This document shows, in pieces, positions 5,190 to 10,243 of a stretch of 10,243 nt of DNA (its first letter is position 1; every line of letters starts with the position of its first letter). A model generated the notes under the pieces. It ran no database searches and was not told the DNA's origin. It saw only the letters and a list, made by a program, of their open reading frames with translations. This DNA comes from an uncultured Spirochaetaceae bacterium (GTDB lineage: Bacteria; Spirochaetota; Spirochaetia; Sphaerochaetales; Sphaerochaetaceae). Location of the stretch: assembly GCA_947630635.1 (NCBI GenBank), contig CANRIJ010000051.1, positions 1 through 10,243 of the forward strand, in the 5' to 3' direction. The position numbers were made by a program, and so were the translations under genes.

Positions 5190-7103
5190 ATGGAAAAAGG
5201 AAAAAAGATCCTCAGCTGGATAACGATATTGGTGTGTCTTGCTGCTGGCATTTTCCATCTCTCTGTTGGAGTGACAGCTATGTCCACCATGACCTTAAGA
5301 ACATGGCACTGGATGTTTATTGTCGTTCTCGCTTTCATCGCTTTTCCAGCAAAGAAGGGCGGGAAGCTACTGAGATGGTATGACATCATTTTTCTTTTAG
5401 TTGGTATGGCGACAGCTGCCTATATGATTTGGCAATGGCCATCTAGAGGTCAGCTTTTGGCTGCTAAGAGTCCTGTATTGCAAATAGCGGATAAGGTTGT
5501 AGGAGTATTGGTAATTCTTGTGGTTCTTGAGGCTACTCGAAGAACAACCGGTCTGGCAATGGCGATAACTGCCGCTGTTGCACTAGTGTATCTTTTTTGG
5601 CTAGGACCATATATGCCCGGTATCTTTGTCCATAAGGGATACTCTTTTGATCGTGTAATGCCTTATATGATGTTTACTACAGAGGGTCTTTTCGGCATCT
5701 CGCTTGGTACTTGTGCTTCATTTATTGTATTGTTTGTGCTATTTGGAGCTTTCTTGCAGGTAACAGGTGGCGGAAAATTCTTTATTGAATCAGCCTACAG
5801 TCTCTCAGGACGCTTTAGAGGTGGTCCTGCAAAGACAGCTGTTATCTCATCTGCACTTATGGGATGCATATCAGGTTCTCCAATTGCAAATGTCGTAACC
5901 ACTGGAACCTTTACTATACCTTTGATGAAGAATGCTGGATATGAAGGCGAGACCGCTTGTTCTATTGAAGCAGTTGCATCAACCGGAGGGATGCTGATGC
6001 CACCTATGATGGGAGCAGCTGCATTCATCATGGCACAGTATTTGAATATTCCATATGGCAGTGTTTGTGTTGCTGCAATCGTGCCAGCAGTCATGTATTA
6101 TGCAGTTCTTTTCATTATTGTAGATAAAGAGGCAGCAAAGAAGAGAATCCTAGGTCTTCCGAAATCGGAGTTGCCAAGTCTAAAGAAAGCGCTGATATCA
6201 AGAGGATTTCTTTTAGTTCCGCTAATTGTTCTCATTGTTTGTCTTTTTAACAACTACTCGCCACAGAAAACTGTCTTCTGGTCTTTGGTAATCCTTATTG
6301 CTGTTTCCTTTATCAAGAAAGAGACAAGGTTGACGCCAAAATCATTTTTGGAGGCATTTAGAAGTGGAATAACGGGAGTTGTTTCTGTAGCTACAGCATG
6401 TGCCGCAGCGGGTCTTGTGGTAATGGCTATAAGTATGACTGGCCTTGGTGTAAGGTTTACTTCTTCTATAGTCACCATAAGTGGAGGCAATCCATTTGTT
6501 GCACTCATCTTTACGATGCTTGCATCTCTTGTCTTAGGAATGGGACTTCCTGCCGCCGCCGTATATATCGTAGTTGCGTGTGTTGCAGCACCGGCACTCA
6601 TTAATATGGGGTTCAGTCCAATTGCATCTCATATGTTCGTATTCTATTTTGGTATTATATCCACTATTACTCCTCCAGTTGCTCTGACTGCTTATGCAGC
6701 AGCAGGTCTAAGTGAAGGAGCAAAGGCTGCAAAGGTTGGATTAAGGGCGTTTTTATACGCGATAGTCGCCTTTATTCTTCCATTTGTTTGGATGTATGAA
6801 CCGAGTTTCTTATTGAATGCGCCTATTCTTCAGATTGTAATCAATCTTGTTATCGCTGCGTTTAGTCTCTTCTTTGTGGCTAGCGGAACGGTTGGATGGC
6901 TTTTCAATAGGATCAATCCAGGTGGAAGAGCGTTTTGCTATGTGCTTGCAGCTTCTATGCTGGTTCCATTTTTAACAGTAAATATCGTTGGCTTTGCCAT
7001 AGGAATAATTACTTTAGTTCTCAGCAAACTTAAGATGCTGAAATTCTTAGATTCAAGAAAGGAGAAATTGCTAAATGAGCAAGAACACAACGCCGCAGTT
7101 TAA
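5190..7103 (+). CDS. Fused TRAP transporter permease (TAXI type, DctQ-DctM fusion)
   Basis: The 637-residue membrane protein combines the small and large TRAP subunits and imports the solute delivered by the TAXI receptor, normally driven by an ion gradient. The N-terminal third (to about residue 135) has about four hydrophobic segments, replacing DctQ. The DctM part carries the fused-permease signatures: GGPAKTAVISSALMGCISGS (about 211-230) and STGGMLMPPMMGAAAF (about 264-279), then MGLPAAAVYIVVACVAAPAL and STITPPVALTAYAAAGLSEG near the second half-repeat. A further hydrophobic tail and a charged end (KEKLLNEQE) follow. The start at 5190 is preferred over 5136 because AAGGAG (5177-5182) precedes it by 7 bases and the longer frame would begin before the hairpin at 5144-5169. 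Its last 29 bases overlap the next gene, a sign of coupled translation. Confidence 0.93.
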   Translation: MEKGKKILSWITILVCLAAGIFHLSVGVTAMSTMTLRTWHWMFIVVLAFIAFPAKKGGKLLRWYDIIFLLVGMATAAYMIWQWPSRGQLLAAKSPVLQIADKVVGVLVILVVLEATRRTTGLAMAITAAVALVYLFWLGPYMPGIFVHKGYSFDRVMPYMMFTTEGLFGISLGTCASFIVLFVLFGAFLQVTGGGKFFIESAYSLSGRFRGGPAKTAVISSALMGCISGSPIANVVTTGTFTIPLMKNAGYEGETACSIEAVASTGGMLMPPMMGAAAFIMAQYLNIPYGSVCVAAIVPAVMYYAVLFIIVDKEAAKKRILGLPKSELPSLKKALISRGFLLVPLIVLIVCLFNNYSPQKTVFWSLVILIAVSFIKKETRLTPKSFLEAFRSGITGVVSVATACAAAGLVVMAISMTGLGVRFTSSIVTISGGNPFVALIFTMLASLVLGMGLPAAAVYIVVACVAAPALINMGFSPIASHMFVFYFGIISTITPPVALTAYAAAGLSEGAKAAKVGLRAFLYAIVAFILPFVWMYEPSFLLNAPILQIVINLVIAAFSLFFVASGTVGWLFNRINPGGRAFCYVLAASMLVPFLTVNIVGFAIGIITLVLSKLKMLKFLDSRKEKLLNEQEHNAAV

Positions 7104-8196
7104 TATGTATTCAAGTCTTAACGAGATTCTTGATGCTTCTGTCAGTGATGAGCGTGTACAGCGCTTAAAGCAGATAGCTAGTTTGGATTTGCCAGAGGGA
7201 ACTCCTAAGGAAGTAGAAGACTATCTTTTGAGACAATGGTGCAGGCAGGTAAATATTACCTATGCTCGCTTTGTTGCTGGAATTAAGGTGGATCCGAAGG
7301 ATGTAGATTATTGTTTGGAGGGTGCAATTGATATCCATGCCCATGGTGGTTCTGATCCTTTTGGGCGTCTTTTATTAGAAGATGAAGTTGCAATTGACTA
7401 TTCAAAGGCACATATGGCAGGAGTTGTTTTTAAGACTTGGCATACCCCTTCGGCTTCGAGAAATCAGCTTTTGCAGAAAATGCTGGATAAATGGGCAGAA
7501 GAGGAAGGCAACGGAGTAAAGCCAGTAAAGATCTTTGGAGGCATAACTCTGAATAAAACTCAGGGAGGCCTTAATCCAATTGCAGTTGAGAGATGCCTTA
7601 AGTTCCCTGGGATGAAGTATGTCTGGCTTCCAATGGTTGATTCATATCACCACAAGAGAGTTGTTGATGATAATTGGGAATCGGGTGCTGGAATTGAGCT
7701 TTTGGATGGGAACGGAAAAGTCAAAGGCGAACTCAAAGAGATTATGAGAATCTGCGCCGACAATGACTTGGTTCTTGCCTCTGGCCATTATGGATATAAA
7801 GATTCAATCGTGGTTATGGAAGAAGCCAGAAAAATGGGTGTAAAGCACTGTGAGCTCATCCATCCAACTCATATTCATTCGAAACATACAATTAAGCAGA
7901 TGAAAGAATATGCAGATATGGGCGTTATGGTCATGCTATGTGCTCTTGGATTTACCTGCTTTCCAATCCATGAAGAGGGTCCTATTTATGCTACAAAGAT
8001 TATTGAAGAAGTAGGCGAAGATCATCTTGTATTCGGAACTGATTACGGTCAGGTTCACAATCCAAGACATATTGTCGGAGTAAGATGGGCTGCTCAGCTT
8101 CTTCTCTCTTATGGTGTAAAGAAAGAGACAATTAGAAAGATCTTCAGTATTAATACGGCAAAGCATTTGGATATTGAACCAGCAGTAACAATTTGA
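7075..8196 (+). CDS. Metal-dependent hydrolase of the amidohydrolase type (DUF6282-like)
   Basis: The 373-residue cytosolic protein has an amidohydrolase-style metal site on a probable beta/alpha barrel. It shows HAH at 88-90 in IDIHAHGGSDPFGR, Lys120 and His123 in VFKTWHTPSASR, His238 in ASGHYGY, His263/His266/His268 in IHPTHIHSK, and Asp323 in FGTDYGQ. The segments FGGITLNKTQGGLNP (154-168) and VWLPMVDSYHHKR match my recollection of the DUF6282 group, for which I know no established reaction; hydrolysis of a C-N or C-O bond is typical of the superfamily. The start at 7075 overlaps the permease end and has AAAGGAG (7058-7064). The in-frame ATG at 7105 has no ribosome site. Its place between a transporter and a dehydrogenase implies that it acts on the imported compound. 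The first roughly 75 residues are a helical extension before the barrel. Confidence 0.8.
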   Translation: MSKNTTPQFNMYSSLNEILDASVSDERVQRLKQIASLDLPEGTPKEVEDYLLRQWCRQVNITYARFVAGIKVDPKDVDYCLEGAIDIHAHGGSDPFGRLLLEDEVAIDYSKAHMAGVVFKTWHTPSASRNQLLQKMLDKWAEEEGNGVKPVKIFGGITLNKTQGGLNPIAVERCLKFPGMKYVWLPMVDSYHHKRVVDDNWESGAGIELLDGNGKVKGELKEIMRICADNDLVLASGHYGYKDSIVVMEEARKMGVKHCELIHPTHIHSKHTIKQMKEYADMGVMVMLCALGFTCFPIHEEGPIYATKIIEEVGEDHLVFGTDYGQVHNPRHIVGVRWAAQLLLSYGVKKETIRKIFSINTAKHLDIEPAVTI

Positions 8197-8214
8197 TGGC
8201 AAATAGTTTTCCTT

Positions 8215-8246
8215 GGCTGTGAGGGGCCCCTCCCTCATGGCCTTTT
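8215..8246 (+). promoter_or_regulatory. GC-rich intercistronic hairpin, possible partial terminator
   Basis: An 11-bp stem (8215-8225 with 8232-8242, two wobble pairs next to each other) closes a GCCCCT loop and is followed by only four T residues. It fills the gap between the hydrolase stop (8196) and the AAAGG ribosome site (8247-8251) of the dehydrogenase. The weak T run suggests attenuation or RNA processing that lowers dehydrogenase output, not full termination. Confidence 0.6.
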
Positions 8247-8259
8247 AAAGGCAATGAAA

Positions 8260-9285
8260 ATGAATATAGCAATTATAGGTATGGGAAAAACAGGCCATTC
8301 TTTGGCTTGTGCTTTGATTGATAAAAACTTTTCTGTAACGGTTTGGGATAGAGATAAAGACAAACTCAGTGTTATTGAAAAGAACGGCATTGATGCAACT
8401 GGTGCGATTGAGGGACATTATAGTGTTAAAGTTGAGCCTGATATAAAGAAGGCGATCGCCAATGCTGATTATATTACGGTCAACACCTTGGCAGGTGGGC
8501 ATCGAGATATTGCAAATCTGATAAAAGGCTCACTCTCCAATGGGCAGAAAATACTTATATTCAATGGCAATTGGGGAATTATGGAATTCAAGGATATTCT
8601 TCAGGATGAGATAGAGAAGAAGGACATAGTTCTTATAGAGACATCTGGAATGCACCTAATGACCGATTTACCAGAAGTTGGGCATCCTCATATTAAGAAA
8701 ATAAAGAAAAGCCTTGGAATAAGCATTTATCCAAAGAGACACCAAGAGACGACTTTTAAAGAGCTTCTTGAGATTTTTCCCCAGTTTTTTCTCTTGAAAT
8801 CTCCAATTTATACTTCTATGGATGCCTCTAACCCTATATTGCATGCTCCGATAGCACTTGGCTTGTTTTCCAAGATTGAGGGAGGACAGGATAATTTCTT
8901 CTATAGGGAAGGAGCAACACCCTCGATTGTTAGATTTATAGAGAAAATCGATAAAGAGCGAATTGATGTTATGAGGAGTCTAGATAGTGAAGGCACTACT
9001 TGCCTTCAAATAATAAACAAAGCATGGGGAAAGGACTCTTCTGATCTTTATGAAGCAATACACCTCAATTACGATTTAAGCAGAGGTCCAAAGAGCATCG
9101 AATATAGGTTCATTACAGAAGATGTGCCTTTTGGTATTGTCCCAATTGTCAAATTAGGTAGGCTTTTCAATGTTGAGACTCCATATTCTGAGCTTCTTGT
9201 ATCAATGTATTCAGCTTTGATGGATAGATCCTTCATGGATTTGGGGCCGTCTTTCTTAAAGGAAAGCGTTCTTTCACTGAATTAA
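8260..9285 (+). CDS. NAD(P)-dependent opine dehydrogenase-family oxidoreductase
   Basis: Counting from Met at 8260 gives 341 residues. An N-terminal Rossmann domain (NIAIIGMGKTGHS, GMGKTG at 7-12; VWDRD at 29-33) precedes an octopine/nopaline dehydrogenase C-terminal domain. That domain is marked by NPILHAPIALG (His195), FFYREGATPSIVRFIEKIDK, and RFITEDVPFGIVPI (Arg283, Asp288). The His, Arg and Asp spacing resembles the catalytic His202/Arg292/Asp297 set I recall for Arthrobacter opine dehydrogenase. Such enzymes reversibly join or split an amino acid and a 2-oxo acid through a secondary amine. Relatives act on other 2-oxo acids, so a ketopantoate-reductase-like or novel substrate remains possible. 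I prefer 8260 over 8254 because AAAGG (8247-8251) is 8 bases away instead of 2. It is the last gene of the TRAP operon, before the terminator at 9321. Confidence 0.85.
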   Translation: MNIAIIGMGKTGHSLACALIDKNFSVTVWDRDKDKLSVIEKNGIDATGAIEGHYSVKVEPDIKKAIANADYITVNTLAGGHRDIANLIKGSLSNGQKILIFNGNWGIMEFKDILQDEIEKKDIVLIETSGMHLMTDLPEVGHPHIKKIKKSLGISIYPKRHQETTFKELLEIFPQFFLLKSPIYTSMDASNPILHAPIALGLFSKIEGGQDNFFYREGATPSIVRFIEKIDKERIDVMRSLDSEGTTCLQIINKAWGKDSSDLYEAIHLNYDLSRGPKSIEYRFITEDVPFGIVPIVKLGRLFNVETPYSELLVSMYSALMDRSFMDLGPSFLKESVLSLN

Positions 9286-9320
9286 AGCATTCATTTTTCA
9301 TGCGTTTTTCTCCCGATTGT

Positions 9321-9379
9321 TCCCTTAAACCGGAAATATCAAAGCTCTGGTTCAAGGGACGTCTTTTTGTTGTTTTTTG
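9321..9379 (+). terminator. Intrinsic terminator of the TRAP operon
   Basis: TCCCTTAAACC (9321-9331) pairs with GGTTCAAGGGA (9349-9359), 10 of 11 pairs with one A/C mismatch, around a 17-base loop. A T-rich tract (GTCTTTTTGTTGTTTTTTG) follows. It begins 36 bases after the dehydrogenase stop and closes the plus-strand unit that begins with the TRAP genes. Confidence 0.8.
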
Positions 9380-9397
9380 TTTATCAGACTTTATACT
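9370..9397 (+). promoter_or_regulatory. Possible promoter of the deacylase remnant
   Basis: TTGTTT (9370-9375) and TATACT (9392-9397) are 16 bases apart and end 11 bases before the ATG at 9409. The -10 matches consensus at 5 of 6 positions. The -35 lies in the T tract of the preceding terminator, so it may match by chance. If real, it would be the original promoter of the interrupted gene. Confidence 0.35.
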
Positions 9398-9408
9398 CTA
9401 AAGTTGTT

Positions 9409-9498
9409 ATGTCTATAGATAGAGTTCGAGAGTATCTTAAAAGGTTTGGCAGAGAAAAGGATATTATTGAAATTGATGGCAATATATTTTTAATATAA
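9409..9498 (+). pseudogene. N-terminal remnant of a YbaK-type aminoacyl-tRNA deacylase
   Basis: This 29-residue frame reads MSIDRVREYLKRFGREKDII and then EIDGNIFLI before TAA. The first 23 residues match the usual opening of YbaK/ProX-type Cys-tRNA(Pro) deacylases as I remember it (MSIERVREYF..FG...IIEFD, normally continued by SSATVELAA). After residue 23 the similarity stops and the sequence becomes almost pure A/T. The full family is about 150-170 residues, so only the first seventh is present. There is no strong ribosome site. A tyrosine recombinase starts about 100 bases further on, so the gene was probably cut by element integration or a linked deletion. A chance short frame is the alternative. 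Confidence 0.5.
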
Positions 9499-9526
9499 TA
9501 AATTTATATATTATAATAAATTATAG
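9481..9526. repeat. Very AT-rich block with an 18-base-spaced direct repeat
   Basis: The block contains almost only A and T. TATAATAAATT occurs at 9494-9504 and again at 9512-9522, an 18-base period, with alternating TA between. Both copies include TATAAT, so they could serve as -10 elements for the recombinase, or as an easily melted or bent site at the element border. The compositional break from the deacylase remnant occurs at about 9478. Confidence 0.5.
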
Positions 9527-9555
9527 TTGTCAATAATTGGTAGATTCTTGAAAAT

Positions 9556-9573
9556 TAGACAAAATAGACAAAA
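9556..9573 (+). repeat. Two tandem TAGACAAAA units upstream of the recombinase
   Basis: TAGACAAAA is present twice without a spacer (9556-9564 and 9565-9573), 28 bases before the recombinase ATG. Short direct repeats beside an integrase gene often serve as arm-type binding sites for the integrase or its accessory factor. The inverse TTGTC occurs nearby at about 9527-9531. The role here is inferred from position only. Confidence 0.45.
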
Positions 9574-9600
9574 TAAATACTAATTTACTGGGTGATTTCT

Positions 9601-10243
9601 ATGAAAAGCAGACTCTATAGGAGCGGTAGGTATTGGTATGCAAAGATATCCCTTCCTGATGGCTCTACAAAGAATATTGCACTTAGGGCGGAGACTCGGG
9701 AGAAGGCTGAGGAGAATCTGAGAATTCTGTTAAAGACTCAGCATAAGGGAGAGCGAAAGAGAGGAAAGACTCTCCGTGATTGGCTGTATTTGTTTAAGGA
9801 TGCAAATACCAACCCCTATATAAAAGAGAGAAGAGAGACTGGCCATAACATAAAGGCTTCTACTGCGAGAGAAAATGAGACAAAAGCAAAGATGCTCCTT
9901 TCTATAGTGCCAGACGAGATATTAGACAAGAGCCTGAATAGGATAAACGCTGAAGACTGCAAAAGAATTCGAGATATTATCATTCATTCCGATCGTTGGA
10001 TGCAAAGCACAAAATCCGATACTTTTGCATATTTCTCTCGAACTATTAGAACGGCGCAGAGCTGTGATCTTATCAGTTCCAATCCCTGCGAAGGACTAAT
10101 GGGAATTTATAAAACCTACAGGAATTTTGAGATTCCGACAAAAGAGGATATAGAGCGCATGGCATTTTCAGAAGCATGGGCCTCCGAGGAAAAGAGAGAC
10201 ATATTCTTAATATATGCACTTACTGGCATGAGGCAGAATGAGG
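9601..10243 (+). CDS. Tyrosine recombinase (phage-type integrase), 3' end outside the window
   Basis: The first 214 codons are visible. The N-terminal part (MKSRLYRSGRYWYAKISLPDGSTK, about 1-25, continuing IALRAETREKAEENL) resembles an arm-binding/AP2-like integrase domain. The core-binding helical domain follows at about 55-170. The catalytic domain begins at about 178 (PTKEDIERMA) and includes LTGMRQNE at 207-214, whose arginine is the first of the conserved Arg/His/Arg/Tyr set. The remaining catalytic residues lie beyond the right edge. The ATG follows GGGTGAT (9590-9596), complementary to the 16S tail, with a 4-base spacer. The gene points away from the preceding operon. With the gene remnant and repeats just upstream, it marks the end of an integrated element that continues to the right. 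Whether it is a prophage, an integrative conjugative element or a smaller island cannot be seen here. Confidence 0.9.
   Translation, partial: MKSRLYRSGRYWYAKISLPDGSTKNIALRAETREKAEENLRILLKTQHKGERKRGKTLRDWLYLFKDANTNPYIKERRETGHNIKASTARENETKAKMLLSIVPDEILDKSLNRINAEDCKRIRDIIIHSDRWMQSTKSDTFAYFSRTIRTAQSCDLISSNPCEGLMGIYKTYRNFEIPTKEDIERMAFSEAWASEEKRDIFLIYALTGMRQNE

Noticed and set aside
4763..5389. Long minus-strand open frame (208 codons)
   Set aside because: It lies opposite the TAXI binding protein and permease start, both clearly real, has no ribosome site, and its product resembles no protein family I know.
1..10243. CRISPR array, tRNA or rRNA genes
   Set aside because: I saw no regularly spaced repeats of CRISPR length and no cloverleaf or conserved rRNA sequence; the only tandem repeats are the short ones near the recombinase.

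Overview
The window looks like part of a host-associated or anaerobic spirochaete chromosome (Sphaerochaeta/Treponema-like). Main clues: AT-leaning genes, AGGAGG-type ribosome sites, and a secreted binding protein whose signal peptide ends VFAGGSNES with no lipobox cysteine, a pattern I associate with that group. This placement is an inference from style, not from a search.

Left end (1-1200, minus strand, accessory-looking). The first codons of a gene leave the window at base 26. Upstream of it lie a terminator-like hairpin and a GC-richer, Thr/Ser/Gly-rich open frame (197-919). That frame resembles the C-terminal part of a surface protein but has no start, no signal peptide and an abrupt upstream edge. 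A strongly T-biased gap without a convincing gene follows.

Centre-left (1214-2777, plus strand). A FabG-like short-chain dehydrogenase, a small DUF2007-type protein and an HD-domain phosphohydrolase form a probable operon. A short hairpin with T7 lies downstream.

Centre (3045-9285, plus strand), the most informative part. A LacI-family repressor is followed by a TAXI-type TRAP binding protein, a fused TRAP permease, a metal-dependent hydrolase of the amidohydrolase/DUF6282 type and an opine-dehydrogenase-family oxidoreductase. Two matching palindromes (ATAGAAAA-NG-NTTTCTAT type) lie over the repressor's own start and in front of the binding-protein gene. This suggests one autoregulated, substrate-induced regulon. 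Two GC-rich hairpins between cistrons probably set relative expression, and a good intrinsic terminator closes the unit at 9321-9379. Together the genes suggest capture of an organic acid or opine-like compound, hydrolysis or ring-opening, and NAD(P)-linked conversion. The substrate cannot be read from sequence.

Right end (9380-10243, plus strand). A 29-codon remnant resembling the N-terminus of a YbaK-type aminoacyl-tRNA deacylase breaks off into very AT-rich repeats. A tyrosine recombinase follows and runs off the window. This looks like the edge of an integrated element, with the target gene possibly cut near its 5' end.
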